The notes under the pieces are model-generated. The model did not search any database. It was not told where the DNA came from and worked only from the letters and a program-made list of their open reading frames with translations. This document shows, piece by piece, positions 14,285-26,633 of a stretch of DNA of 64,000 nucleotides (the stretch's first letter is position 1; the number at the start of each line of letters is the position of its first letter). The stretch lies in the NCBI RefSeq assembly GCF_001499995.1, contig NZ_LQIU01000017.1:1-64000 (forward strand). The letters run 5' to 3'. The DNA comes from Mycobacterium sp. IS-1496 (GTDB lineage Bacteria > Actinomycetota > Actinomycetes > Mycobacteriales > Mycobacteriaceae). The position numbers and the translations under genes were made by a program.

Positions 14285-15534
14285 ACTCCAGTGGCGCCGC
14301 GGCCCGCATCAGCCTGTTCGTCGGCAAGGGCGGGGTAGGTAAGTCCACGCTCGCGACGGCCACGGCCGTCCGCGAGGCGCGGGCGGGTGGGCGGGTGCTG
14401 ATCGTGTCCACCGACCAGGCGCACTCGACCGGTGACGTGCTGGGGGCGACGGTGACCCCGACCGGGCGGCGGGAACCGACCCGCATCCTCGCCGATCTCG
14501 ACGCCGGCATACCGGACGCCGGTGGCTCGCTCGACGCGCTGGCCCTCGACACGTTGGCGCTGCTCACCGAGAGGTGGCGGGACGTCGCCGCGCGCTTCCC
14601 CGACTCCGACCTCAATGACATTGCGCCAGAGGAACTCTCGGCGTTACCCGGAGTGCAGGAGGTGCTCGGCCTGCACGAGGTCGCGGAGCTGGCGGCGAGC
14701 GGTCTGTGGGAGCACGTCGTGGTCGACTGCGCCTCCACCGCCGATGCGCTGCGCATGCTGACGCTGCCCGGCACGCTCGCGCTCTACCTCGAGCGGGCGT
14801 GGCCGCGGCACCGCAGGCTGTCCCGGGGCGCCGACGATGCGGCGTCGGCAGCGATGGTGGATCTCGTGGAGCGCATCGATGCGGCCACCCAGCGGTTGAC
14901 CGTCCTGCTCGCCGACGCGTCGCAGGTCAGCGCGCATCTGGTGCTCACCGCCGAGCGGGTGGTGGCCGCCGAGGCGTCCCGCACGCTGGGCTCGTTGGCG
15001 CTGATGGGCGTACGGGTCGCCGAACTGATCGTCAATCAGGTTCTGCTGCAGGATGATTCGTTCGAGTATCGGAACCTGCCCGAACATCCGGCGTTCGACT
15101 GGTACGCCGAACGCATCTCCGAGCAGAAGACGGTGCTCGACCACCTCGACACCGCGATCGGGGATGTGGCGCTGGTGCTGGTGCCCCACCTGCCCGGCGA
15201 GCCGATCGGCCCCAAGGCGCTGGGGGAGCTGCTCGACGCCGCCCGCAGGCGCGACGGATCGGCCCCGCCTGCGCCGGTCCGGCCGGTCGTCGACCGTGAG
15301 TCGGGAACCGGCCTCGATGCGGTGTACCGATTGCGGTTAGAGTTGCCGCAGGTCGATCCCGGCGAGCTCACGCTGGGCCGGGTCGACGACGACCTGATCA
15401 TCGGCGCAGGCGGTATGCGGCGCCGGGTCCGACTCGCATCCGTGCTGCGCAGGTGCATCGTCACCGACGCGGCACTGCGGGGAAGCGAGCTGACGGTGCG
15501 ATTTCGACCGAACCCGGAGGTGTGGCCGGCATGA
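14281..15534 (+). CDS. ArsA/GET3-like P-loop ATPase (Rv2184c family)
   Basis: A 417-residue cytosolic ATPase with a deviant Walker A motif GKGGVGKST (residues 15-23), as in ArsA/Get3/MinD. The residues after the strand-2 region, STDQAHSTGDVLG, stand where ArsA proteins have DPAHxxSD. Further on are VVVDCASTADALRML and LIVNQVL, which fit the family core. No arsenic genes are nearby. It sits between START-like proteins and a small Cys/Pro-rich protein with 4-nt overlaps on both sides. A role in handling membrane or lipid-linked clients is only inference. The start codon is GTG. Confidence 0.87.
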   Translation: MNSSGAAARISLFVGKGGVGKSTLATATAVREARAGGRVLIVSTDQAHSTGDVLGATVTPTGRREPTRILADLDAGIPDAGGSLDALALDTLALLTERWRDVAARFPDSDLNDIAPEELSALPGVQEVLGLHEVAELAASGLWEHVVVDCASTADALRMLTLPGTLALYLERAWPRHRRLSRGADDAASAAMVDLVERIDAATQRLTVLLADASQVSAHLVLTAERVVAAEASRTLGSLALMGVRVAELIVNQVLLQDDSFEYRNLPEHPAFDWYAERISEQKTVLDHLDTAIGDVALVLVPHLPGEPIGPKALGELLDAARRRDGSAPPAPVRPVVDRESGTGLDAVYRLRLELPQVDPGELTLGRVDDDLIIGAGGMRRRVRLASVLRRCIVTDAALRGSELTVRFRPNPEVWPA

Positions 15535-15920
15535 GTGCTGAACATCCCGACCTCGGTCCCGAACTGAGGGCGCTGGCGCAGTCGATCCTCAACCGCCTCG
15601 ACCCCGCGATCCGGTTCGCCGCCGCCCGTGCGGCCGGCAGCGGCGGGGAGCGGACCGGCAGCTGCCAGCAGGTGTGGTGCCCGGTGTGTGCGCTGGCCGC
15701 GCTGGTCCAGGGTGAACAGCACCCGCTGCTCAACGTCGTCGCCGAACACAGCGTCGCGCTGCTCGACGTGGTCCGCGCGCTCGTCGACGACATCGACGCG
15801 ACGACCCCGCCGCCCCCCTCACCGCCGACCCCGCCGTCTCCACCACCGCCGCCACCGCCGTCCGGCGAGCCGCCCGGCCCGGGTCGCTATCAGCACATTC
15901 CGGTGACCGTGCAGGAGTGA
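15531..15920 (+). CDS. Small Cys-containing protein with proline-rich tail (Rv2183c family)
   Basis: A 129-residue protein of unknown function. The N-terminal 45 residues look helical. Cys45, Cys50 and Cys53 (GSCQQVWCPVCALAALV) resemble part of a metal-binding knuckle. Residues from about 90 to 120 are almost pure Pro/Ser/Gly, a flexible tail. The ATG overlaps the ArsA-like ATPase stop by 4 nt, so it is the last member of that coupled operon. A similar protein sits at this place in M. tuberculosis. Confidence 0.8.
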   Translation: MSAEHPDLGPELRALAQSILNRLDPAIRFAAARAAGSGGERTGSCQQVWCPVCALAALVQGEQHPLLNVVAEHSVALLDVVRALVDDIDATTPPPPSPPTPPSPPPPPPPSGEPPGPGRYQHIPVTVQE

Positions 15921-16001
15921 GGTCCGCGCTGTGGTCGTGTTCTCACCGCCTGGGTAAAGTTGTCGCAGAGCACCGTCCGGTGCGCCCGATGCGGAGGGTC
16001 C

Positions 16002-16721
16002 ATGTGGTATTGGCTGTTCAAGTACGTCTTCATGGGCCCGTTGCTGACCCTGCTCGGCCGTCCCAAAGTGCAAGGGCTGGAATACCTTCCCCGCTCCGGC
16101 GCCGCCATCCTGGCCAGTAACCACCTCGCCGTCGCCGACAGCTTCTACCTTCCGCTGGTGGTCAGCAGGCGCATAACGTTCCTGGCCAAGGCGGAGTACT
16201 TCACCGGAACCGGGCTCAAGGGCTGGTTCCAGCGCTGGTTCTACACCGTCGCCGGCCAGGTGCCGATCGACCGGACCGATGCGGACTCCGCGAAGAGTGC
16301 CCTGACCACCGCGCAGCGCATACTCGACGAGGGCAAACTGCTCGGCATGTATCCCGAGGGCACCCGCTCACCCGACGGACGGCTCTACAAGGGCAAGACC
16401 GGTCTGGCCCGGCTCGCGCTGGAGACCGGCATGCCGGTGATCCCGGTCGCGATGATCGGCACCGACGTCGTCAACCCGCCCGGCAGCAAGATGTGGCGGT
16501 TCGGCAAGGTCGAGGTCAAATTCGGCAAGCCGATGGACTTCACCCGGTTCGAGGGTCTCGCGGGCAACCGTTTCATCGAGCGGGCCGTCATCGACGAGGT
16601 CATGTACGAGCTGATGCGGCTCTCCGGTCAGGAGTACGTCGACCTCTACGCCGCCGACGTCAAGGAAGGCACCGCGGTCGCTCAGCCGGCCGCGCGACTG
16701 CCCGAGGCCGCCGCGGGCTGA
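16002..16721 (+). CDS. PlsC-type 1-acylglycerol-3-phosphate acyltransferase (Rv2182c)
   Basis: A 239-residue membrane-associated acyltransferase. The H-x4-D catalytic motif is seen as NHLAVAD (His41, Asp46). [10 protein letters not shown] and [19 protein letters not shown] form the acceptor/phosphate site, and IPVAMIGT the last block. It would place an acyl chain on lysophosphatidic acid in phospholipid synthesis. The ATG at 16002 gives [12 protein letters not shown], the conserved family start. A TAAAGT box at 15955-15960 could be the -10. The 3' end overlaps the convergent mannosyltransferase gene by 40 nt. Confidence 0.93.
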   Translation: MWYWLFKYVFMGPLLTLLGRPKVQGLEYLPRSGAAILASNHLAVADSFYLPLVVSRRITFLAKAEYFTGTGLKGWFQRWFYTVAGQVPIDRTDADSAKSALTTAQRILDEGKLLGMYPEGTRSPDGRLYKGKTGLARLALETGMPVIPVAMIGTDVVNPPGSKMWRFGKVEVKFGKPMDFTRFEGLAGNRFIERAVIDEVMYELMRLSGQEYVDLYAADVKEGTAVAQPAARLPEAAAG

Positions 16722-17938
16722 ACTGGCCTGACGGGGTCCGTGCGGTGGGTCGCCCGCGCGGCCAGCGTGCCCGCGGCCGCGATGACCAGCAGCGCCCACC
16801 ACACGTAGGAGCCGCCGGCCAGCTGGCGCCACAGCGACGCCGAGGTCTCCCGGTGTTCGGGCAGCAGGGTGATCGGCGACCACACCGTCAGCGCGCAACC
16901 GAGTGCCCCGGCGACGGCCAGCCCGAGGTGCCGGGTGCGGTAGGCCACCACGAGAGTCACCAGCACCGTGGGCAGCGACCACACCCAGTGGTGTGACCAC
17001 GACACCGGCGAGACCACCAGGCCGAACATCGCGACGCAGACCAGGGCCAGCACCGGTTCCTCGGCACGCAGTGCACGGCGCGCCGCCCAGACGGTCAGCC
17101 CCAGCACCGCGAAGCACGCCAGCACCCACAGGGCGAACCGGAGGTCCTCGCCGACCCCCAGGCGAGCCAGCGTGCCCGCGATGTTCTGGTTGGTGTTCAA
17201 CGTGGCCGCGCCGATGCGGTCGGTGTTGCGTACCGTCGCGGTCCAGTACTCCCAGGAGTCGCGCCAGGCCAGCGCGAACCCGAGCACCATGAGCGCGACG
17301 GCCGAGGCCGCGCTCACCAGCAGTGCCCGGGTGTCGCGGCGCAGCAGGAAGTACAGCAGGAACACCGCCGGGGTGAGCTTGAGCGCGATGGCCACCCCGA
17401 CCAGGACCCCGCGCGGCCACGGGGTGCGCCGGGGCACGCAGTCGGCGATCACCAGCGTCATCAGCACGACGTTGATCTGGCCGAAGTTGAAGTTGGCCTC
17501 GATCGGTTCGACGTGGATCACCGCGACCGCCACGATCGCGGCGGCCAGCCACACCCGCCTGCCGGGCGTCCACACGTCGAGCCGGGTCAGCACGATGAGC
17601 ACCGCTACGACCAGCAGCAGCAGGGTGATCGCGGTGATCACGACGCTCGCCGCAGGCAGTGACATCAGCGCGAACGGCGAGAAGACGATCGCCGCGAGCG
17701 GGGGATAGGTGAACGGCAGGTCGAGGCCGCCCTGAGTGGCGAACATCGCGCCGTCGGCGTAGAGCGGGCGGCCGTCGAGCCAGGCCCGGCCGCCCATCCG
17801 GTAGACATCGATGTCGATCCGGTACGGCGTCTCACCGAGCAACCGCCAGCCGGCCCAGCCGAGTGCGACCAGGGTGAGAAGGCAGAACGTCCGCCACGCG
17901 AAGGTTGGCGCCCAAGCAGGCGACCGCCGAATACTCAT
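16682..17938 (-). CDS. Polyprenol-phosphate-mannose alpha-(1-2)-mannosyltransferase (Rv2181)
   Basis: A 418-residue GT-C membrane glycosyltransferase (DUF2029/GT87 type) with about ten hydrophobic helices and a conserved first periplasmic loop ([17 protein letters not shown]). Rv2181 adds alpha-1,2-mannose branches to lipomannan/LAM. It stands in the same place here, beside other LAM genes. I take the ATG at 17938 ([11 protein letters not shown]); a further ATG at 17983 would add 15 polar residues and cannot be excluded. Its start faces the next gene, with the intervening 85 nt serving both promoters. Confidence 0.9.
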   Translation of the reverse strand: MSIRRSPAWAPTFAWRTFCLLTLVALGWAGWRLLGETPYRIDIDVYRMGGRAWLDGRPLYADGAMFATQGGLDLPFTYPPLAAIVFSPFALMSLPAASVVITAITLLLLVVAVLIVLTRLDVWTPGRRVWLAAAIVAVAVIHVEPIEANFNFGQINVVLMTLVIADCVPRRTPWPRGVLVGVAIALKLTPAVFLLYFLLRRDTRALLVSAASAVALMVLGFALAWRDSWEYWTATVRNTDRIGAATLNTNQNIAGTLARLGVGEDLRFALWVLACFAVLGLTVWAARRALRAEEPVLALVCVAMFGLVVSPVSWSHHWVWSLPTVLVTLVVAYRTRHLGLAVAGALGCALTVWSPITLLPEHRETSASLWRQLAGGSYVWWALLVIAAAGTLAARATHRTDPVRPVQPAAASGSRAAG

Positions 17939-18023
17939 GTCGCCGACCAGCCTATCTGTGGGCTCCGGCGAGTCGGACGCCATCCCGGTCGCGCCACGCG
18001 CAGGTCGGCGTAAGTTTTCGGGC

Positions 18024-18917
18024 GTGCACCTGACCCTGCAGCTGGACTTCCTCACCCTCGATCGCCTGCCGCTGCTGTGTTGCCTGGTCGCCTTCATCCT
18101 CACCTTCTTCGTGACGCGCACGATCGTGCGCTACATCCGGCGTCACGCCGGCAGCGACGCCCCACGCAAGTGGTGGCAGCCCCGCAACATCGCCGGCGCG
18201 GGTGGCACGCACATCCACCACGTCGTCATCGGGGTGATTCTCGTGATGGTGTCGGGACTCACCATGGTGACGCTGGCCGTCAACGGGGGGGTGCCCGAAT
18301 TCACCGCTGCGGCAACCGTTTTCGGGATCGGCGCCGCGCTGGTGCTCGACGAGTACGCGCTGATCCTGCACCTGTCGGACGTGTACTGGTCCGAGGACGG
18401 CCGCACCTCCGTGGACGCCGTCTTCGCCGCCGTCGCGGTGGCGGGCCTTCTCATCCTGGGGTTCAATCCACTGTCGTTCTTCGACGTCGGCATCTGGCGC
18501 GACGACCACAGCGTGGTGGCGCGCGCGACGGTCATCGCGCTGGCGGTCGCGACGCTGATGCTGGCGATGGTGGTGCTGGCCAAAGGAAAGGTGTGGACCG
18601 GGCTGGTGGGCATGTTCATCACACCCCTGCTGTTCGTCGGCGCGCTGCGGCTGTCCCGGCCGCACGCCCCGTGGGCCCGCTGGCGCTACACGAACCGGCC
18701 CCGCAAGATGCACCGGGCGCTGGAACGCGAACGCTGGCTGCGCCGGCCCGTGGTGCAGGCCAAGCTGTGGCTGCAGGACGCCATCGCCGGGATGCCGAAG
18801 TTCCCCGACGACGCGAAGGTCGACGAACAGCTGGACCGTGAGATCCACGCCGCGCCCGCCCCGCAGAAGGTCCCCGCGGCCGAGAAGGCCGCCGCAGTTC
18901 AGAAGACCAGGGTCTAG
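18024..18917 (+). CDS. Conserved multi-pass membrane protein (Rv2180c family)
   Basis: A 297-residue integral membrane protein with roughly six to seven hydrophobic helices, beginning [19 protein letters not shown] His-rich motif [16 protein letters not shown] opens the second helix, and [14 protein letters not shown] is also conserved-looking. Together His and Asp residues inside membrane segments suggest a metal or lipid site, but I cannot name a function. The C-terminal 60 residues are cytosolic and Ala/Lys rich. A TAAGTT box at 18011-18016 lies 7 nt before the GTG, so it is probably leaderless. The RNase AS gene starts immediately after its stop. Confidence 0.85.
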   Translation: MHLTLQLDFLTLDRLPLLCCLVAFILTFFVTRTIVRYIRRHAGSDAPRKWWQPRNIAGAGGTHIHHVVIGVILVMVSGLTMVTLAVNGGVPEFTAAATVFGIGAALVLDEYALILHLSDVYWSEDGRTSVDAVFAAVAVAGLLILGFNPLSFFDVGIWRDDHSVVARATVIALAVATLMLAMVVLAKGKVWTGLVGMFITPLLFVGALRLSRPHAPWARWRYTNRPRKMHRALERERWLRRPVVQAKLWLQDAIAGMPKFPDDAKVDEQLDREIHAAPAPQKVPAAEKAAAVQKTRV

Positions 18918-19424
18918 ATGCGCTTCTTCTACGACACCGAGTTCATCGACAACGGCCGCACCATCGAGCTCATCTCGATCGGCGTGGCCGCCGAGGACGG
19001 CCGCGAGTACTACGCGGTGTCGACCGAATTCGACCCGGAACGCGCAGGCAGCTGGGTCCGCAAGCACGTCCTGCCGAAGCTGCCGTCGCCTGCGTCGAAG
19101 TCGTGGCGGTCACGACGCGAGATCCGCTCCGAACTCGAGGACTTCTTCGGCATCGACGGGGACGAGCCGATCGAGCTGTGGGCCTGGGTGGGCGCCTACG
19201 ACCACGTGGTGCTCTGCCAGCTGTGGGGGCCGATGACCGCGCTGCCGCCCGCGATACCCCGGTTCACCCGGGAGCTGCGCCAGTTCTGGGAGGACCAGGG
19301 CTCACCGCGGATGCCCCCGCGGCCCCGCGACTCCCACGACGCGCTGGTCGACGCCAAGCACAACCTGCTGCGCTACCAGGTGATGACCGGAACAGCGGGG
19401 CGCGACGGCCGGTCCCGGCGCTGA
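18918..19424 (+). CDS. RNase AS: 3'-5' exoribonuclease specific for adenylate (Rv2179c)
   Basis: A 168-residue DEDDh exoribonuclease. The N-terminus MRFFYDTEF carries the first two acidic residues (Asp6, Glu8); WVGAYDHVVL gives the next Asp, and DSHDALVDAKHNL the His-Asp pair. Rv2179c was shown to trim 3' adenylates of RNA. The ATG directly abuts the TAG of the membrane-protein gene, so translation is coupled. Its stop is 15 nt before the aroG start. Confidence 0.93.
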   Translation: MRFFYDTEFIDNGRTIELISIGVAAEDGREYYAVSTEFDPERAGSWVRKHVLPKLPSPASKSWRSRREIRSELEDFFGIDGDEPIELWAWVGAYDHVVLCQLWGPMTALPPAIPRFTRELRQFWEDQGSPRMPPRPRDSHDALVDAKHNLLRYQVMTGTAGRDGRSRR

Positions 19425-19426
19425 CT

Positions 19427-20836
<1,410 letters not shown>

Positions 20837-20840
20837 CGCC

Positions 20841-20856
20841 CGCGCGGCGCCGCGCG
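20841..20856. terminator. Perfect 16-nt GC palindrome between convergent aroG and pknL
   Basis: CGCGCGGCGCCGCGCG is its own reverse complement and fills almost the whole 21-nt gap between the two stop codons. It may act as a bidirectional stop for transcription, but it has no loop or U-tract, so this is tentative. Confidence 0.35.
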
Positions 20857-20857
20857 A

Positions 20858-22054
20858 TCAGATCAGGCTGTCGAGGTTGCTGCCGAGCGCCCATGCGCCG
20901 GCGGCGAGCAGACCGGTCAGCGTGATGATCGCGACGACCCAGAACAGCAACGCGCGCTTGGCCCGCTGGCGGGCCCAGTAGAACTCGTCGATGTCGATGC
21001 CCGCGAATCGCCCTGCCGGATAGTCGATCTCACCGGAGTCGCGGGTGAACACCCGGGTGTGCTGGCGCGGCGGAGTCGAGGGCGGACGCGTGGTCGTGTC
21101 GGTCGCGGCCTGCTGCTCGGTGAGTTGGCTGTGGTACAGCACCGCCGACGCGTGCTGGGCGGAGTGGCGCGGCGCGGGCACCCGGAACGGCGGCAACCGC
21201 AGTTCCTCGGCGATCTCCTCCAGGTCCTCTCCCATGTCGAGCGCGTCGGCGTAACGGCCCGCCGGGTCGCGGGCGGTGGCGCGCAGCACCAGGTCGTCGA
21301 ATTGCGGTGGCACACCGGCGATCACCGAACTCGGCGGCGGCACGTCGTTGTCCATGCGCTGATACGCCACCGCGAGGGCGCTGTCCCCGGTGAACGGGGT
21401 GACGCCGGTGAGCAGTTCGAAGGCCATGACGCCGACGGAATACACGTCGCTGCGCGGGCCTGCGTTCCCGGTGCCGACCTGTTCGGGGGACAGATAGGCC
21501 GCCGTGCCGAGGATCACGCTCGTGGAGGTGATCTTGGCCTCGGCGACGGCACGCACCAGGCCGAAGTCGGCGATCTTGACCTCACCGTCGTCGGAGATCA
21601 GCACGTTCTCCGGTTTGACGTCACGGTGCACGAGCCCGGCGCGGTGCGCCACGGCCAGCCCCGACAGCACGGGCGCCAGCACGGCGGCCGCGGCGTGCGG
21701 CGGCATGGGGCCGCGTTCGCGCAACAGTTCGCGCAGCGTGCCGCCCTCGACGAGTTCCATGACCAGAAACGGATACTGGCCGTCGAGGCCCTGGTCGTAG
21801 ACCGCCACCAGCCCGGGATCCTTGAGCCGCGCCACCGCCCGCGCCTCCCGCTGGAAGCGGGTGAGGAACTGGTGGTCCCCGGAGTAGCGCGGGTCCATGA
21901 CCTTCAGCGCGACGGGCCGGTCCAGTCGGACGTCGAGACCCCGGTACACCGTGGACATGCCGCCGGTGGCGATCGGCGCGTCGACGCGGTAGCGGCCGTC
22001 GAGTACGGCGCCGACGAGCGGGTCCGACTGCGGGTAGGCCTCCACCGAAGACAT
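20858..22054 (-). CDS. pknL: Serine/threonine protein kinase PknL
   Basis: A 398-residue Hanks-type kinase. The N-terminal domain has a Gly-rich loop (ATGGMSTVYRG), VALK with Lys51, HRDVKPENVL with catalytic Asp145, and IADFGLVRAV. The activation loop KITSTSVILGTAAYLSPEQ contains the Thr residues that PknL autophosphorylates in M. tuberculosis. After a juxtamembrane stretch of about 80 residues there is a single membrane helix at the very C-terminus (LLFWVVAIITLTGLLAAGAW) with almost no external domain. It is divergent from its known substrate gene (Rv2175c), 35 nt away. Confidence 0.96.
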   Translation of the reverse strand: MSSVEAYPQSDPLVGAVLDGRYRVDAPIATGGMSTVYRGLDVRLDRPVALKVMDPRYSGDHQFLTRFQREARAVARLKDPGLVAVYDQGLDGQYPFLVMELVEGGTLRELLRERGPMPPHAAAAVLAPVLSGLAVAHRAGLVHRDVKPENVLISDDGEVKIADFGLVRAVAEAKITSTSVILGTAAYLSPEQVGTGNAGPRSDVYSVGVMAFELLTGVTPFTGDSALAVAYQRMDNDVPPPSSVIAGVPPQFDDLVLRATARDPAGRYADALDMGEDLEEIAEELRLPPFRVPAPRHSAQHASAVLYHSQLTEQQAATDTTTRPPSTPPRQHTRVFTRDSGEIDYPAGRFAGIDIDEFYWARQRAKRALLFWVVAIITLTGLLAAGAWALGSNLDSLI

Positions 22055-22077
22055 GTTACGAGTCGCGCCGGTGGCCC

Positions 22078-22090
22078 TAGACTCAGTGCG
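22078..22090 (+). promoter_or_regulatory. Leaderless promoter -10 element of the Rv2175c-type gene
   Basis: TAGACT at 22078-22083 lies 6 nt before the GTG at 22090 in the 35-nt gap between the divergent pknL and Rv2175c genes. The spacing is the same as for aroG. Confidence 0.5.
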
Positions 22091-22494
22091 TGAGCAGCAT
22101 TCCGGCGGCAGACGACGTCCTCGATCCCGATGAGCCCGTCTACGACCTGCCCGCGGTCGCCGACCTGCTCGGCATGCCGGTGACGCGGGTCCACCATCTC
22201 CTGCGGCAGGGCCAGTTGCTGGCCGTGCGGCGCGACGGGAAGTTCGTGGTGCCGCAGATGTTCTTCGACCGGCACGGTCACGTGGTGAAACCGTTGCCCG
22301 GTCTGCTCGTGGTGCTGCGCGACGGCGGCTACCGCGACAACGAGATCGTCCGGTGGTTGTTCACCCCCGACCCGTCGCTGACCATCAGCCGGGACGGGTC
22401 CACCGAACGGATCGCCAACGCCAGACCGGTCGACGCACTGCACTCACACCAGGCGCGTGAGGTGCTCAGGCGGGCTCAGGCTCTGGCTTACTGA
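22090..22494 (+). CDS. Winged-helix DNA-binding protein, PknL substrate (Rv2175c family)
   Basis: A 134-residue protein. YDLPAVADLLGMPVTRVHHL is an N-terminal helix-turn-helix (excisionase/MerR-like) and the C-terminal half is mixed alpha/beta. Rv2175c of M. tuberculosis binds DNA and loses binding when PknL phosphorylates a Thr near its N-terminus; I do not see an obvious Thr in the first 20 residues here (MSSIPAADDVLDPDEPVYD), so control may use Ser2/Ser3 or be absent. Its last 29 nt overlap the convergent mptA gene. Confidence 0.88.
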   Translation: MSSIPAADDVLDPDEPVYDLPAVADLLGMPVTRVHHLLRQGQLLAVRRDGKFVVPQMFFDRHGHVVKPLPGLLVVLRDGGYRDNEIVRWLFTPDPSLTISRDGSTERIANARPVDALHSHQAREVLRRAQALAY

Positions 22495-23998
22495 CCGCCC
22501 CGCGGTCGTCGCTTCTCGCCAGCGCATACCACGCCACCACCGCGCATCCCGCGGCGAGCAGGACGTGCAGCCACGAGTACATGCCGTGCGCCCCATCGGG
22601 TTTGAAGATCACCATGATCCACGTGGAGAACCCGGCGATCAGCGCGATCGACCGTCTCGACTGAGCCAGCGCGGAGACCACCGCCAACGGCCAGGTGTAG
22701 TACCAGGGCAGTGCGGCGGGCACGAACAGCACGACCACGAGCATCACCGAGGCGATGCCGATCAGCGCTTCGCGGTCGTCGTGCCGGAACCGCCACCACA
22801 GCAGCGGCAGCGCGATCACGATGATCGTCAGCCCGATGATGCGGGTGACGTCGATGACGGCGTAGAAGTTCACCGGCAGGAACAGCCCCACCACCGCGTT
22901 GGTCAGGTTCGCCACCGCGGTCGGCACCGTCAGCCAGTTGATGATCTTGACGTTGCCGGCCGCCAGCGCGGTCAGCCAGCCCAGGCCGACACCGGCGACC
23001 CAGGACAGGACCGCGAAGACGGCGACGAAGATCAGCAGCGCGGCGGCGGTGGCGGTCGCGAAGGCCCGCGGGGCGCCGTAGCCGCGACGGTCGCGTAGCT
23101 GTCGCATCCAGATCCACACCGTGAACGGCAGTGCCAGCCCGGCCGTCGCTTTCACCGCGACGGCGACGACGATCACCGCGACGCCGGCCGCCGGGCGCTT
23201 GTTCAACAACAGGGCCAGCCCGGCCATCATCAGCCCGACCATCAGCATCTCGTTGTGGACGCCGCCCATGAGGTGGATGATCACCAGCGGGTTGAGCACG
23301 CAGATCCACAGCGCCGCAGCGCCGCTCGCGCCGACGTGGCGGGCCACCCGGGGCGCCGCCCAGATCAGCAATATCAGGCCGGGCAGCATGCACAGCCGCA
23401 GCAGCATCGTGCCGGCCACCACGTGTTCGCCGACGATCATGGTGACGAACTTCGCGACCATGATGAATGCCGGGCCGTACGGAGCCGTGGTCGTGGTCCA
23501 GATGGGGCTGACGTCGTCGAGCAATGGGTTGGGGTTGGCGATCGGGCCGACGACGTAGGGGTCGAAGCCGTCGCGCAGCAGCGCTCCCTGCGCCAGGTAC
23601 GAGTAGGTGTCGCGGCTGAACACCGGGACGCTCAGCAACAGCGGCGCCAGCCAGAACCCGGTGGTGGCGACCATGGTGTACTCGTCGGCCGTCCGGTCGA
23701 TGACGCGGCGGCCCAACCACAGCCAGGCCGCCAGCATGATCGCGACGCCACTCCACAGCAGCAGCGAGGACAACACCAGGCCGTGGCCGAAGCGCAGCCA
23801 CGACAGGTGCAGGGTTTCCAGCAGGGGATCGTGCACCCTGGTGCTGCCCGCGCCGAGCCCGCCGGCCGTGATCAGCGCCGCGCCAACGAAACCGAGCAGG
23901 GCGGGTCTGGCGGACGGCGACGTGGCGAATGCGACCAGCCGGGAGACGTGGTGCGCCACGCCGCGTTTCGGCGTCTCGGTCGAAGTGGGTGTGACCAT
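22466..23998 (-). CDS. mptA: Alpha-(1-6)-mannopyranosyltransferase MptA (lipomannan/LAM backbone)
   Basis: A 510-residue GT-C membrane enzyme that elongates the alpha-1,6-mannan core of lipomannan and LAM using polyprenyl-phosphate mannose on the periplasmic side. It has about twelve to thirteen hydrophobic helices. A loop after the early helices with VFSRDTYSYLAQGALLRDG carries the acidic residue of GT-C active sites. It matches Rv2174. I take the ATG at 23998 (MVTPTSTETPKRG). It begins 2 nt after the idsA2 stop, so isoprenoid and mannan genes form one operon lppM-idsA2-mptA. Confidence 0.94.
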   Translation of the reverse strand: MVTPTSTETPKRGVAHHVSRLVAFATSPSARPALLGFVGAALITAGGLGAGSTRVHDPLLETLHLSWLRFGHGLVLSSLLLWSGVAIMLAAWLWLGRRVIDRTADEYTMVATTGFWLAPLLLSVPVFSRDTYSYLAQGALLRDGFDPYVVGPIANPNPLLDDVSPIWTTTTAPYGPAFIMVAKFVTMIVGEHVVAGTMLLRLCMLPGLILLIWAAPRVARHVGASGAAALWICVLNPLVIIHLMGGVHNEMLMVGLMMAGLALLLNKRPAAGVAVIVVAVAVKATAGLALPFTVWIWMRQLRDRRGYGAPRAFATATAAALLIFVAVFAVLSWVAGVGLGWLTALAAGNVKIINWLTVPTAVANLTNAVVGLFLPVNFYAVIDVTRIIGLTIIVIALPLLWWRFRHDDREALIGIASVMLVVVLFVPAALPWYYTWPLAVVSALAQSRRSIALIAGFSTWIMVIFKPDGAHGMYSWLHVLLAAGCAVVAWYALARSDDRGAVSKPEPEPA

Positions 23999-24000
23999 GC

Positions 24001-25787
<1,787 letters not shown>

Positions 25788-25813
25788 CGGGGGTCATCGT
25801 GCCAGATGCGGGT

Positions 25814-26407
25814 CTACAGCGGCAGTGCGCGGCCCAGGATCGCAAAGGCCCTCGGGTCGCCCGCGAAGTGGTAGCCGCGGATGACGTCGGAGAAACCGAG
25901 CCGGCGGTACAGCCGCCAGGCCCGGTTGGCCTCGCCGTTGATCTCGGGCGTCGAGAGCAGGACGTGCTTCTCGGCGCGGTCGCTGAGCAGCCGGCGGGCC
26001 AGGCCCTCGCCGAGGCCGCGGCCCTGCGCATGCGGTGCGATGTGCAGTTCGGTCAGCTCGAAGTAGTCGGTCATCAACTCGACGATGCGGGCCGGTTCCG
26101 CCCCCACGCGCTTGAGCCCGGCCACCACCTGCTGCTGCCACCACTGGTCGGGTGCCCCGCAGTAGCCGTACGCGACCCCGAGCAGCGGCGCGTCGCGCAG
26201 GTCCTCCGGCGTGTCGGGCTCCCCGTCGGGTGGTTCGACGGCCGCCACGGCCTTCCACCCCTGCCGCCGGGTGTGCTCGATCCACATCGAGGCGCGCTGG
26301 TCCTCCGTGCCCCGCGGATAGCGCATCGCGTCGACGTAGATACCGAGCGCGTCGCCGAGTCGGCGTTCCATGTCGACCGGCGACAGATCGATGAGATGCG
26401 GCGCCAA
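25814..26407 (-). CDS. GNAT-family N-acetyltransferase (Rv2170)
   Basis: A 197-residue GNAT acetyltransferase. The acetyl-CoA motif A is ELHIAPHAQGRGLGEGLARR (Q-x-x-G-x-G), and the C-terminal RLGFSDVIRGYHFAGDPRAF closes the fold. Rv2170 of M. tuberculosis has been reported as a lysine acetyltransferase acting on metabolic enzymes (recalled). I prefer the TTG at 26407 (LAPHLIDLSPVDMERR), which aligns with the M. tuberculosis start and has a GAAGGG ribosome site. The ATG at 26464 would add 19 residues and has GGAG 3-4 nt upstream. Confidence 0.88.
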   Translation of the reverse strand: MAPHLIDLSPVDMERRLGDALGIYVDAMRYPRGTEDQRASMWIEHTRRQGWKAVAAVEPPDGEPDTPEDLRDAPLLGVAYGYCGAPDQWWQQQVVAGLKRVGAEPARIVELMTDYFELTELHIAPHAQGRGLGEGLARRLLSDRAEKHVLLSTPEINGEANRAWRLYRRLGFSDVIRGYHFAGDPRAFAILGRALPL

Positions 26408-26509
26408 TGTCGTTGCCCTTCGGTCCGTCGCGCGGGAGTGTGCACAAGAGTCGTCGGTCCCCATTATCTCCGCGGACGGGCGGTGTCTTTCCAGGGGCGG
26501 CACAGGTCA

Positions 26510-26515
26510 TACAAT
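26510..26515 (+). promoter_or_regulatory. Candidate -10 element for the DUF3040 gene
   Basis: TACAAT at 26510-26515, in the divergent gap between the acetyltransferase and the DUF3040 membrane protein. A matching -35 is not clear. A second AT-rich box, TATCAT, lies at about 26556-26561. Confidence 0.35.
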
Positions 26516-26633
26516 CGTGGGGCCGAAGTAGGTGGTACGGCTCAGATCGACCTCGTATCATGACGGTTAGAGGTCCGTGAACGCGGGCACGCACGGGTTT
26601 GAACGAACGGCCGCAGGCGGCGAGGAGGGACGA

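Noticed and set aside
15840..15885. CCG/CCA-rich tandem tract as a regulatory repeat
   Set aside because: It encodes the proline-rich tail of the Rv2183c-like protein in frame and needs no other explanation.
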